Assembly: GCA_008711295.1 (NCBI GenBank)
Contig: VUYV01000326.1
Coordinates: 618,133 to 682,132 of the forward strand
Direction of reading: 5' to 3'
Source of the DNA: Anarhynchus alexandrinus
Taxonomy: Eukaryota; Chordata; Aves; Charadriiformes; Charadriidae
Length of the DNA stretch: 64,000 nt
The notes below the pieces were generated by a model. The model worked only from the letters and a program-made list of their open reading frames with translations. It was not told where the DNA came from and did not search any database. Shown piece by piece: positions 22,401 to 34,800 of this stretch. Each line of letters begins with the position of its first letter. The stretch's first letter is position 1. Position numbers and translations under genes: made by a program.

Positions 22401-25400
22401 CTCTGCCTCCCTTTGGTCTCCCTCCCAGAAGTGTCTCCTTGAGCTAGCCTGCACCCATCACACCTGGGCTGCCCCAAGGGAGGAGCAAACGCTTTGAGGA
22501 TTGACCAGAAGAACTGAGTTGTACTAAAACTGAAAGCAGGAGATGCCCTGAAGTGCCATCTCCCTGCCCCGCTGGGTGAGACGAACAGTAACTGCAGCTG
22601 TAACCTTCACTGCAGTTCACATCCCACAAAGCATTTCCAGTTCAGGCTGTTCACCTTGGTCATGAAAATGAACCTGCCTCAAGTGTCTCTTCCAGGAACA
22701 GCCGTGGAAAGGCACCTTGCGGCATTTACCACCACTGCTCCAGCAGAGGGGCAAAATGGCCTCCCGAGGGTAACGAGAGCAGTCGGTGGCCTGGCATGGT
22801 TGCTGGGCTCCCCGAAAGCACAAGAGGAGCTGCTTTACCCTGAGAGCAAGCAGTTCCTGGTGTTAGAGGATCTTTGAAGCTTTACTGAGCGAGGTAGATC
22901 AGATTTGTCTTCACCAGCTAGTGATGCTCGTGCTCCCCCTCTCTTTGCCAATCGCTAAACCTGTCCCAAGATAATACTGTTCAGCTGGAAGATGATCTCC
23001 CTTCTCGACAAAAATCACCTGTAGCAGCAATAGCAACAACTTTCCCTCTGGGTGGTGGTGTTCCCCCACCCTGTAAGTGGTTGCTCTGGCTCGTAGCAGT
23101 TACTGATGTCCCTGAAGACTTTGTGATTGTCATATTGCTTTAACCAATGGCTGCAAGAAGGGAGTTTGAGAGTTTAATGGAGAGTGAAGTGGGGGGTGCT
23201 GGGGACAGATGAACCCCCACCACGTGTTGGGAGATCCTATGTTTGGGCTGACTCCTGGTGATGGCTGGCAGGAGCGGCTGAGCCTGGGGCTGCATGGTGC
23301 CAGATCCGACACCCAGGAGCATCCCTGCCTGAGCAACAGGGGGCTTGGCACCCAGGGACCTTCCAATGCGGGGTTCTCCCCATCATGGCTCCTCCTGTGT
23401 ACCTGAAACCCCGCAGAAGAAACCTTTGGTGGAGTTGTGATTCAAAGGAGCTGCAGACACACGTTTATCCAAACACTATGTCTATGGGTGCTTAAAGTAA
23501 CGTCAAGTGCGGGATGAGCTGCGAGTCCCATCATGGAGAGCAGCAGGGGCTTAGGGAATCCCTACACACAGCTTTGGTGTCCTCTGGCCCTGCTTCTCCT
23601 TCCAGCCCTCCCAATGCCTCATGGCACTAAGTGCCCCTAATCCTTGCATTTCCTGTGGTGGACTTCCCTAGTTCATGTTTAGCCAGTGGTTTGATGATTT
23701 CTCAGCAAGGCTCTGCTTCTCTGTGATGGAATTAGTGACAGGGGATACAGCAATAGCAAATAATTATTCACTAATTAGTAAGCTAAATACCAGCTTAATT
23801 TGCTTTACGTAAAAATTATTATTACGCTTTGTTACACCCTTGCGCACCTATTGGCAGCAAAAAATAAATTCATGGGGTTTCTATTATTTTAAAAAAAGCT
23901 TGCAGCCCTTCCATAAACACCATTCAAGGTATGGCACGTGTGATGTATTGGGAAACTTAAGAAGTGTGATGTCTTTACTGCAGAGAGAAGAGCTGACCTA
24001 AGCATCTCTACAGGTTCCTTCATAGAAGAGGTTTCGGTAGCAGAGGAATCTTGCATAAAACGGTGTGTAAAGAGAGAGTGGCCAGAAGATGACAGCATCA
24101 AGGACACGCCTAAGATATGGCTGAGCTAGTGATGTTGGACTGACAGTCACCCCAGACCTCGAAATTGAGAGCAGAGCCCTGCAACTCAGCACTGTCACAT
24201 GGAAGGTGTAGGCGGGTGTTTCTACACCCTTTCTGAAACTGGAGACGGGATGAAGCACCCCTAGAAATGACCTCTTGGTTTTAAAAATCTGCAGCTCTAC
24301 CAAGGGCTAAACATTCATGAACCTAAAGAAGTTTCTGAAGCACCATCATTTGGACAATAGCAAAGTACACCTGGGAAAGGTGCGCTACAGATGGGAGCAG
24401 CACTGAGAAGTCTTTCAGTGAGCGAAGGACTCTGTTTGGAGCCAGCACACGTATCCTTGAGTCCTGCTGGTGTCACAGCCAGGGGACTGCTCGTGTGCCA
24501 CCTTGGGCCATGGTGTCCCTATCCAAGTGCAGACAGTGCTAGGACACAAGGATCCCTAGAAGAGCAGTCCAGCCATGGCTTTTTGGGGAGTGGGAGGGAT
24601 TACCCAGTCCATCCTCTTGAAACAGCTGTGGGCACACGGCCATTAGATGTGGGATTGCTGGGGAAGCATCTGACAACCAACACTGCCCATCCCAGGACAT
24701 TTGTCAGTCTTAAAGCCATCAAACATTATTGCCAATGTGTTGGCACAAACCTGGCATCTCTCCTGGCCACAGCAAGAGATGCCAAGAGGAACAGGCAGGA
24801 AAGAAACCTTCTCAGCTCCAACTCATGGCCTGCTCTCAGACCATTCAGCTCCCAGTGCCATTGAACTGGGAGCATGCTGGGCTCCCAGGGTCTCCTGAGC
24901 TCTGCTGTCCTTCACGCAGACTCATTCCTGTGAGCAAGATGGTCTTCTGCCCTGATTTTGCCTGTAACGTGTAGTGGGATGCCAGGTGTATGGCTTGAAT
25001 AGCCAACACTGAGCTTCTTGAGAGAGCCCACACGCTAACCGAGCCCCTCTGGGGAGGAGGCAATGAACCTCAGACTGGCGAACCGATGGCCTATTTGTCT
25101 CCCAGTTGTCCAGCCCCTACTGAAAGAGAGAACTCAGACTTCCAGGCATGGGTCAGGAAGCCAGATGAAAGATAAATTTCTGGTTCTTTTTTTCCCTTCT
25201 CATCACAAATGTGCCCAGTGCAGCATCTCATGGACTCCCTGGTGTAATGGCCCAGGTGTCCTTGGCCAGCACCCCAGCTCATTTCTAAGCCTGAGTTTGG
25301 CAGCAGCCCAGTCCTGCCAGGAATACGTGCAATTCAGGTTGCTTGTCAAATGAACAAACCTGCATCAAACAGCAGATTTCAGCCCATACCACAGCTCATT

Positions 25401-28400
25401 GTGAGCAGAACGGGTGGCCTGGCCCTACGTGCTCACCTCTGACCCAAGCTCTCCCTTACAGGTTGTTGAAGAAGATGCAGCCTGAGCCCTGGCGATGGGC
25501 AGAGAGACACTGCTCATGGAGCCAGGATTGCTGGACCTGAATGAAGGCACCCAAGTCGCCATTACTGGGTGAAGCTGGAGGCACCGGGGCAGCTCTCAGT
25601 CTCTTGGGAGAGTGGCGCCTGAGGAAGAGGAGGACAGGGAAGGCACTGCAGTGACAGCCACGCTCCTGCTCTGCCCCTCTGTGGCACAGAGCTGGGTCGG
25701 GGCCCCTGGTTCAGTCAGATCAGAACTGGCTTTTTTGGCTTTTTTGCCTTTCAGTTGTGCACCCTAAGGTAATTCTGCCCAGATAGATCCTTGACACGAA
25801 ATGGAAATCAGTGATTCAGAAAAATGTAAACCATCTGTTGAGCAGCGTAACAGCAGAGACCTCTTGGATCACTCACACATGTGAGCTCTCGAAAGAGCTG
25901 CTTGTTTGGGCAAAGTAGAGTTAGCTACAAGTTTTTTTTTTAAAAAAACTGCTATTTTGAAGGGAATAACTCATTGCTTCCCGTGCATGCCCAGCACGTG
26001 GGCTTTGATCTCAAGTAGAATATTAATAGTAATTATTTACAGCGGAGAAATGCGGGCATGCAGCCGTCCCTCTGTCACCTCAGCAGCCCGCACGTGGGGT
26101 GCTGCGGCAGCGTGCTGCCCTGCCGCCTCCGCACACCCGTGTGCCACCAGCCACGGCTCAGACAAACCTTTGTTCGATGCCTTTCCTCTGCTGTAGCCTA
26201 AGAGGTCTGCAGGGCTGCCCCAGGTCTAAGGGGAGACTGTCCCTCCACCAGGCTGGAGGAAGACCGTTTTCCCTGGGCGCAGAGTGCCGCCCTCCTGCCG
26301 TGTCCCGGCATCTAAGCAAGAAGCTTGGTTACAAAATGCTTCTTTTTCTGCTCTAGGAAAGCAGATTTCCTGCTCAAAACCATGTGGTGATTTTCACCTG
26401 ATGTCCACACCAGAACATTTGGCTTAAATAATTTTGAAGTGAGGTAAAAACCTGTTGTTTTCCACTCGCTTTAGTATCTAATCCTGAGCAAGCCATGTGC
26501 AAAACCCGCATTTCTAACCTCGGCCACTGGGTGCCCAAGGCGACTTTGGAGAGGAAAAGAAAGACCTGCAAGGTGCTGAGCCTGGGTTGGGAGGTAAGGG
26601 GAAATGGAGGCAACCTGGGGCCTGGTGCTCTGAAACATCGAGGTGGCAAAGAGATGCCCCACGAGGCTCAGCGCGTCCTGCTCTTCGAGCCCTGACAACC
26701 TGCAGGCTTCCCCGCCCTCACCTCCACTCCCAGCCACGTTCCTCCCTGTGAGCAGCTGGATTTGGCTCTCCTGAGGCGCTCGTGTCTGGTCTGACTCTGC
26801 CTCCTTTCATCTGTTCTTTAGTCCTTTTCTTTTTTCTGCCTTTTAGATTTTTTTTCTCCAGTTTCAGCATCTCTAAAGGATGAGTGAAGCTGACTGCTGT
26901 GTGTTTGGCTGTTAAACAGCTATTTACTAGGCACCAAACCACGCTCTTGTGAGTATTGAAAAAACACATATGAACGCTTTTCAGGGCTCTAATCCAGACG
27001 GAGCACAAAGGATTGGCGATTTCGGCAGTTCCTGGGCAATCCAGAGCTCTGCTTCTTCCAACCACACCGACAAACACAATGCACGCGCGCTGAGATCCAC
27101 CAAAGTTGTATCTAATCCCAGCAGCATCCAAATGAAACTTCATTACCATGACATCCCTGCGCCTGGCTCCCCAACACCTCCCAGCAGGGACAGGGTCTCC
27201 CTTTTGCTTCCCAACAGCTTTTGACTGGCACAGACGTTTTTGGCCGATGCTTGCAGACCACAAACAGTGCAATCGCTTCAACCCTCACCGGAATGGCCCT
27301 ATCCCAAATGTGATGCACCTCATTCCTGCCCAGATCTCCCACCTAGCCCTAACGCATTTAATGGTTGTGACATTAAATAAAATGCTCACCTATTTAAATA
27401 ACTCCCAGAGAAAAGTACAAATCTATTTACAAGATTTATGCTTGATGCAATCAGTTTCCAAGCCTGAGGAGAAGGAGGTGATAATACTTTCCTACACAGC
27501 CTTTTAGATTAATCACCTATAAAATACAGTGGGTTTTGCAGACAATTCTTTAGTGCTTGCACTGTTATTCACAAAAATCTTGGGTTTCCTGGCAGTCTGA
27601 TATCAGGAACGTTCAGGAAAATGTAAGAAAACTCTGATTTACCAGGAGCTGTGCTGGAGGACGCCAGAGCCGAGGCTCTGTTAGACTTTTCTGTAATGTT
27701 TTAACCACCAACATGGCTGTCCCCTCCTCCCCATGCCATCGCACGGCACGGCAGCCACACTCGCAGCTCACCCAGGTTTGCCCGCAGTGTCTGCAGGCTG
27801 GTGTGCGGGCCGGGGCCGGGGTGGCCGTCTGCTCCTGGTGCTGAGGCTGTGACTTCCCACGGCAGGAGAGGCACCATCTTCCATCTTGAAGGTAAATTCC
27901 TGCAGTCAGTGCAATATCCCAGTGGACCTGTCCTATCCTCCTCTGCTCAAGTGCGATCCCAATGGCAGATATCCAGAGCTGGTGTAGGCTGTGAACATGA
28001 CACATCAAGACAAGAGGGAGGGAGTGGCTGCCATGAGGGGTGAAGGTTACTTTGTGAATCAGCTTTCCTTGTTGAGTTGCTCAAGTCATCTGTGGCCTCA
28101 TTTGTGGGGTTCTTATATTACCCTTCTCTCTAAAATCCTCTGCAGAGCCAATGCTCAAATGTATATTATTTGCATGTTGGTTTTTCACATCCTTCCCTGT
28201 TGGGGGTTCCTCTGTGTTTCTCCTGGGCTCACTCACAGGGGGGCTCCTAAGACCGCGCTGTTCCTCTTGCTGCCATCCCAGCTCTCTCTTCCAGAGGGTA
28301 AGACTGCTTCAGTAAAGGTGACCCTCTGCCAAGACAACTCTTGCACCAATTCCCAGCGGGATTTAAGTTCCTGAGGACCTGCAAGGGTCTTTCGCATGGA

Positions 28401-31125
28401 GCCAGGAGCAGGGGCAGGCTGTGCCAGCCATCCCAGTCCCACCAGCCTGCCCTTATCACTCCAGCCCCATGACAGGGCTCAGGATGGCTCAAGGGGGCCA
28501 AGAAAGGGCAGGGCTGCCCAGCAGTGTCCCCCACGGTCCCAATTCTGCCAGCAGCGGTCAGGGACACCCTGTAACACTGCTCTTGGTGCCCTGGTCCTGG
28601 GGAAAAGCCCAAACTACCTGGGCAGTGGGACAGCACACCCAGCACCACAGCTTTGCAGAGCTAAAGAAATCAGGGAGCCTCCAGGGAAGGTGAGATGCAA
28701 CAGCCCCCTCCCCCCCCAAGTTGAAATCCCTGTCCCTCCAGGACAACAGGTTGCAGCCCCAAAATAACCCTCCAGCTTTGCTGCCGAGACTGTGGAGGTG
28801 CCTCAGGACAAAATGGGGCCCAGCACCCAGCGTGATGTTTCAAGGACAAGACATAGGGAAGTAGAGACAACGCGCTGTCAAAAGAGACACTAATTAGTGC
28901 TAATTGCAAGTAATCAGCCAAACCTAAGACCATGAAGGAGTCCTGGCAAAGCCGATAGCTCCAGCTGGAGTGAGGAGGGCATTTGCTTGGTAGGTCATGG
29001 TGGGAGAACCCCACAGGCCCAGATGACCTCCCCAACCCATCACCCTCTCTTCCTGTATCCCATCCAGACAGAAGTGCCTACGTGCTGCAGCACGCGCGTA
29101 GCTCCTCACGAGCTGCTCTCCCATGTCCCTTGGAACCAATTCCCACAGCCAGAAGGGTTCTCATTGTGCATCTTGGAAAATCCTGCTGCAAAGCCTGGGA
29201 TGGGCTGCCGGTCTCCCCCAGGCTTCTGGCTGCTTCAAAGGCAGGAGAATCACTGGGTGAGATGCTGGGAGATGCCACGTCCCAAAGCAAGCCTTGCTCC
29301 TGTCCTCCCAGCACCCTGGGCCCACCCAGGTGAGATTCTCAGTGCATATGGATGCCCCTGTGAGGCCTTGGGGGCCCCTCTTCCCCAGGGGATTAAACCC
29401 ATTTTCTCCAGATATTTGAAGAAGTCAAATAATAGCATTTCCAACATTTCTGTCATCTGCAGTCTTCTTTTTCTCTCTAGACACCACACTCCCTTCAGTT
29501 TTCCATCACCTACACCTGTAGCACTTTCAGCTTTGGCCCCAGGGTCCTCCTGAAGCTCTTTGTGCTCAGGGCAGATTTCCGAGCATGGCACCAAGACCTG
29601 CAGCTGCAGCGTGACCCCGGCCAAATCATCACATCCCACTTCTGAGCCCCAGAGTGCCTCCCTGAGGCAAATGTGGGTGATGAACAGGGTGCTTTGGCTG
29701 GCTCCCAAAACGAGGATGGGATTTTTCTCTTTCATCCTTGTAATGTGATTCTCCATCTGCAGTACATGTCTGTCCTCACATCTGCATACTTTGTTTGGCA
29801 TCCAGATCCTCATGGGTATAGGGGAACTCTCAGAATTGGGTTTGAAATCCTATCCAGTTCCTTCCTTACTCATTCCCTGCAATTCCTCATAGAAGACAGA
29901 TAATATTTCTATCCCTGCCCAGCTCTGGAATAAAAAGGAGGGCACAGATGCACCCAGGTGAGCATCACAGCAGGTGCTGAGCCAGGATCCCTGCCAGGGC
30001 TGCGACTCTTATCTCTTCAGCACTCATGGTGAGCAGCAGACAGGACATATTCATAGTGAGCAGGATGGAGATGTAAAAAAAATCTCCTTTCCTCTGTGCC
30101 AAGTCCCGTGGGTGCCACACAGGTCAAAGTCTAATGATCACCTCGCCAGACCAGGCAGGGTGGAAACCCACTGGCAGACCTCTCTGAAAAAGTCTGGAAG
30201 AAAAGTTCAATCCTCCACATCTTGCTAGTAAATTCCCATTCACGCATGATTTCTCAAATGCCTTTTGAGTGCTTTCCTCTGCTCTCTGTGCCAGCAATGA
30301 GTCAGGCTTGGATGTGCATTGTCAGGCAATCCAGAGCCAGCCTCTTGCTAGGAAACACCATTTGTTCAGCAAGAGCAATATTTAAGTGCCCTCTGGTGGC
30401 AATTCCCTATGTCATTGCTGGGATTTCCCCCTCTCCTTTCTGCTCAATATCCCCCTGGGATATTTGCTGGGATATCTGCGCTCGGGTGCCAGGGCAGTTC
30501 CTGCTCTGCTACCCCCCATGCACTCCCTGGCACTTCATGTCCTGCTTCATTGCCAGGTTCTGCAGCAAAATCGTCAGCGTGTCCCTGATTTCATTCCTGC
30601 TGCGGGCCAGGACAGCCCCGGGAGCTGAGCGCTTGGCCTAGTTTGCTGCCCACGTGTCAGCTCATCCTCCACAGCACCGTCCGACAGCAGAGAGCCACCT
30701 CAGCTGAGGATGCTCAGAGTGGGTACTCTCACAGCTCCCTTCTTTCCCCACTAACATCCACATTTCAGCCAGTTTTAGTAAAAATTCAGCTGTGCGAGAT
30801 ATCAGGGTAATTAAGTTCCCCTATGCTGCATCAGAAGTGGTGGCCAGGCAGGAGAATGAAACCTAAACTTGCTCCTCCAGCATGGAAAGGCTGCAGTGAA
30901 AGCTCAGCCACAGTACAAGCCCTCAGAGACACTGCGGGAAACCAGGTTTTATAACCCTGCTTTTCCTGAAACTCCTTTCACAACTCACTGTTCTATTTAA
31001 TTTCTATAAAATATCTTACAGAGCCATTAATTTTTCTTTAGCAGAAAGCATTAGAGGTGCCCGCACAGTAGCTTCCACTGCTGTGGGGGACAAAGGGCAC
31101 GTAAGAGAAAATGTGTGCTATGCCC
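19440..31125. other. Intergenic sequence, no gene recognised
   Basis: Composition is moderate to high GC, with a CpG-dense patch at about 20,440-20,660 and another at 26,040-26,300. AT-rich islands lie at about 23,740-23,900 and 27,340-27,500 and may be noncoding regulatory elements. A TAATTA-rich spot (ACTAATTAGTGCTAATTGC) lies near 28,888. Frames of up to 188 codons (for example 26.7-27.3 kb and 29.0-29.8 kb) have no recognisable domain, overlap frames on the opposite strand, and lack convincing exon structure. I see no interspersed repeat I can name here. Confidence 0.35.
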
Positions 31126-31127
31126 GC

Positions 31128-31205
31128 AACGGGATCGAAATCCAGACTGACCATTTACTTAAACATGACGGACACATTTCTAACCACAAGGTCATGCTGC
31201 CCAGC
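31128..31205 (-). mobile_element. tRNA-like SINE head (MIR/CORE-SINE type), old
   Basis: Read on the minus strand, this stretch has the RNA polymerase III box order of a tRNA-derived SINE. GGCAGCATGACCTTGTGG comes first, with its A-box part at 31,184-31,194. It is followed about 40 bases later by GGATTTCGATCCC (B box, 31,131-31,143). The opening strongly resembles the head of amniote MIR-like CORE-SINEs. The expected CORE domain after the B box is not recognisable. A degenerate tRNA pseudogene is the main alternative, because the cloverleaf does not close well. Confidence 0.45.
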
Positions 31206-32382
31206 TCCCCCGGCAAGGGACATGCTTACGCCGGCTCCTTCTGCTCTGCTGCATGAGTGGGGCAGAAATGGGGAACTGCAAAGTAAAAGTGAGCCTAAGG
31301 GGGAACATCCCCCCGGTCTGGGATCCCAGGGATATGTCGGAGACATGCCAGTGGGATGCAGCATCCCTGGGGCTCCCTCCTGCCCTGGAGCAGAGGGGCT
31401 CAGCCGGGGCTGCAGACACTGGGCAGCGACACACCAGCCTGGCCACTCGCCGCCATGTGTGGGCTGCACCCCTGCGTTTAAACTGTGTGGTCCCAACCCT
31501 TGTGCACATCCCTTCTTTCTCACATCAGTCCCGGTGGGGAAATGGTCTCAGCACCCCCCAGCGCAGCCTCCTCAGTGCAGAGCTGTCACCTACGGGCTGA
31601 CACATTACCGTGGGCTACTATGGGTTGGTTTAACAGCAAAAGGAGGAGTGACCCTTCACGTCTGGTTAAAGCTCCACTGTGCCAAGAGCTGTCGTTCTGC
31701 AGGAAGGCTGAAAGCCTTGTAAATTAGGGGCAAGGCTGACAATGCTTCATTTTTGTGTACGCTGTTCCTGGCACTCAGATGAGATGCTCGCATGAAATGT
31801 GTGTGTGTGTTAAATACCAGCCCCAGGACTGTGAAATAAAGTTGCCCGAAGCTGACCTCTTTAATTTGTACTTCAGCCAGCTCAACAAACAGTCTGTATC
31901 TCACAGGAGCAGCTCAGCACGCAGCAGTCTTGAATATTCAAAGTAGCTGTGTAGCTGATTAAATATAGACTAAAGCAGATATTTAAGTACTTACCATTTC
32001 TCCTGGCCCGTACAATAAATCAGCTTATCCTGCAAACTGTCACGCACTTAACTTGTTCTTCTCTGGGTGAGCTCAGCCGGGTGTTCGCTGTCCAAGTGTC
32101 AGCCAGGTGACGGACACAGGTCACACCATACACCTTGGTGCCCACAGCATGAATGCTCATAGTCTGACATAAGAAATGCACATGGCTGTCCTGGCTCAGC
32201 ACCAAAAATGGCAAAGTGAGCAGCTCTGCGACTGTCCCGCCTCCAGTGCAGTCAGCACAGGTTAGCAGGGAACCTCTGCAGGTCATCTGACTGCGACCTC
32301 TGGATGGACACATGGCAGCACCTGCTCCACTAGTCCTACTTTGTCCTGCCCCAAAGCTCACCCTGACATTTCTGCGCCAAGT
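31206..32382. other. Intergenic sequence, no gene recognised
   Basis: The left part is GC-rich and carries a frame of 203 codons (31,111-31,722) with no known domain, overlapped by minus-strand frames. A short (GT)n run lies near 31,797-31,810. An AT-rich patch at 31,930-32,030 could be a noncoding element. Nothing else is recognisable. Confidence 0.35.
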
Positions 32383-32940
32383 CACCGAATCACACAACTA
32401 CAGACTGGCTGGGGTTGGCAAGGGCCATGCAGAGCCCACTTTGTCCAAATGGCTTTTGAACATCTCCAAGGATGGAGACTGCACAACCTCCCTGGGCAAC
32501 CTGTGCCAGTACTTGGCCATCCTCACAGTGAAAAAGTGTTTCCTGGTGTTCAGAGGGAACCTCCTGTGCTTCAGTTTGTGCCCATTGTCTCTTGTCTTGT
32601 CACTGGACACCACTGAAAAGAGCCGGGCTCCATCCTCTTTGTATGCCCTCTTTGGGTATTTATATACATTGATGAGATCCCCCCGAGCCTTCTCCAGGCT
32701 GAACAGTCCCAGCTCTCTCAGCCTTCCCTCATGAGAGATGCTTCAGTCCCTTCATCATCCTTGTGGCTCTTCACTGGACTCTCCCCAGTATGTCCATGTC
32801 TCTCTTGTGTTGGGAAGCCCAGCACTGGACACAGTGCTCCAGGTGTGGCCTTCCACATGGTGAAGCAATGCTGACTACTCCTGATGATTTTCTTGTTCTT
32901 CATGTGCCTGGAAATGTTTTCCAGGATTAGCTGCTCCCAT
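32383..32940 (-). mobile_element. CR1 LINE, 3' part of the host element (interrupted)
   Basis: On the minus strand this begins with reverse-transcriptase codons for [18 protein letters not shown]. It then jumps, with a stretch missing, to the RT C-terminal tail (SLMREG and GLFSLE-like remnants) and the CR1 3' UTR, ending near 32,383 at a decayed GTGATTCGGTG tail. Its first bases (GGAGCAGCTAATCCTGG) continue the CR1 protein from almost exactly where the fragment at 33,834 stops. The two are therefore best read as one older CR1 split by the younger copy between them. The frame is broken by stops and the internal deletion. Confidence 0.8.
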
Positions 32941-33833
32941 TCACAGAATCACAGAATCACAGAATCACAGAATGGTCAGGGTTGGAAGGGACCTCTGGAG
33001 ATCATCTAGTCCAACCCCCCTGCCAGAGCAGGTTCACCTCCAGCAGTGGCACAGGACGGCGTCCAGGCGGGTTTGGAATGGCTCCAGAGTGGGAGACTGC
33101 CCCACCTCTCTGGGCAGCCTGTGCCAGGGCTCTGCCACCCGCACAGGAGAGAAGTCCCTCCTCACATTCATATGGAACTTCCTATGTTCAAGTTTGTGCC
33201 CTTTCCCTCTTGTCCTGTCACTGGGCACCACTGAAAAAAGACTGTGCCCATCCCCCTGGCACCCTCCCTTTAAGTATTTGTAAGCGTTAATAAGATCCCC
33301 CCTCAATCTTCTTTTCTCTAGCCTAAAAAGCCCCAAGTCCCTCAGTCTTTCCTCATAAGAGAGATGCTCCAGTCCCCTAATCATCTTTGTAGCCCTCTGC
33401 TGGACCCTCTCCAGCAGATCCCTGTCCTTCTCGAACCGGGGAGCCCACAACTGGACACAGTACTCCAGATGCGGCCTCACCAGGGCAGAGCAGAGGGGGA
33501 GGATGACCTCCCTCCACCTGCTGACCACACTCTTCTTGATGCACCCTAGGATGACATTGGCCTTCTTGGCCACCAGGGCACATTGCTGCCTCATGGTCAT
33601 CCTGTTGTCCACCAGGACTCCCAGGTCCCTTTCCACAGAGCTGCTCTCCAGGAGGTCAGCCCCCAACCTGTACTGGTGCATGGGGTTATTCCTCCCCAGA
33701 TGCAGTACCCTACACTTGTTCTTGTTGTATTTCATAAGGTTTCTCTCTGCCCAACTCTCCAGCCTGTCCAGGTCACACTGTAAGGCAGCACGGCCTTCTG
33801 GCGTGTCAGCCACTTCTCCCAGTTTTGTGTCAT
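32941..33833 (-). mobile_element. CR1 LINE, younger copy inserted inside another CR1
   Basis: This is a 5'-truncated CR1 in minus orientation. Its 3' end carries four ACAGAATC octamers (32,943-32,973 as read on the + strand) and a well-kept 3' UTR. Coding sequence starts at the second half of the RT catalytic box (DDTKLGE) and runs through the RT C-terminal domain (for example [15 protein letters not shown] and [20 protein letters not shown]) to about 33,034. It is less decayed than the flanking CR1 parts. The truncation removes the endonuclease and most of the RT, so it cannot move itself. Confidence 0.85.
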
Positions 33834-34800
33834 CAGGGATGGAGGTGAAGCTGACCAGCCTGTAGTTCCCTGAGTCCTCCTTCTTGCCCTTCTTAAAGAT
33901 AGGAGTGACACTTGCTTTCCTGCAGGCTTTGGGAACTTCTCTCAATTGCCATGAGGGATCAAAGATTATCGAGAGTGTCCTTGCAATGACATTTGCCAGC
34001 TCCCTCAGCATTCATGGGTGCATCCCATCAGGGTCCACCGACTTATGTATGCCCATTTTGCTCAAGTATTCCTTGACCCGATTGATCCTCTTCCACCAAG
34101 GGTACATCTGCCTTTCTCCAGACTTTCACCCTGGTCTCTGGCCCCTGGGATTCCTGAAGGCTGGTCATGCTAGTAAAGACTGAGGCAAAGGCGGCACTCA
34201 GTAATTCAGTCTTTCCCATGTCCTGTGTAACCAGGTCCCCAGTCTCATGAGCAGTGGGCCACATTTTCCCTAGTCTTCCTTTTGTCACCTCCATACTTAC
34301 AGAAACCCTTCTTGCTGCCTTTGACATCCCTTACTAGATTCAATTCCTGCTGGCCTTTAGCTTGCCTAACCTCATCTCTGCATGCTTGGACAGTGTCTCT
34401 GCATTCCTCCCAGGCTACCTGCCCTTGCTTCCACCCTCTGTAAGTTTCCTTCCTCTGTTTGAGTTTGGCCAGGAGCTCCTTGTTCATCCATGCCAGCCTC
34501 ATGGCATTTTTGCCTGAATTCTTCTTTGTTGGGATAGACTACTCTTAAGCTTGGAGGTGATCCCTGAATATCAACCAACTTTCCTGTGCCCTTCTTCCCT
34601 CCAGGGCCTCATCGCATGGGACTCTTCCAAGCAGATTTATGAAGAGGCCAAAGTCTGCTCTCCTGAAGTCCAGCATTGTGAGCCTGCTTTTCACCCTTCT
34701 CCTTCCCCTCAGGATCCTGAAGCCTACAGTCCCTGTCTCACCCTGTCCTGACCTTCAGGATGATGCATCTGACACTCCAACATCACCCTCCATCAGTCCT
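33834..34800 (-). mobile_element. CR1 LINE, 5' part of the host element
   Basis: Minus-strand frames give the linker after the CR1 endonuclease (FRILRG, then LDFRRADFGLF and ESWLIFRDH) and the start of the reverse transcriptase ([33 protein letters not shown]). Several frameshifts are needed to follow it. The reading stops after the codons for FTSIP, and the continuation of the same protein is found on the far side of the younger insertion at 32,940. The 5' boundary near 34,800 is approximate because the match fades. Confidence 0.75.

Noticed and set aside
26718..27281. 187-codon minus-strand frame
   Set aside because: No family resemblance, a Lys-rich tail made by a T-rich tract, and no promoter or exon signals.
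28987..29813. Overlapping 188- and 187-codon frames on opposite strands
   Set aside because: No recognisable domain, no CpG promoter, and both strands open over the same bases, which points to composition rather than coding. I cannot identify splice-supported exons.
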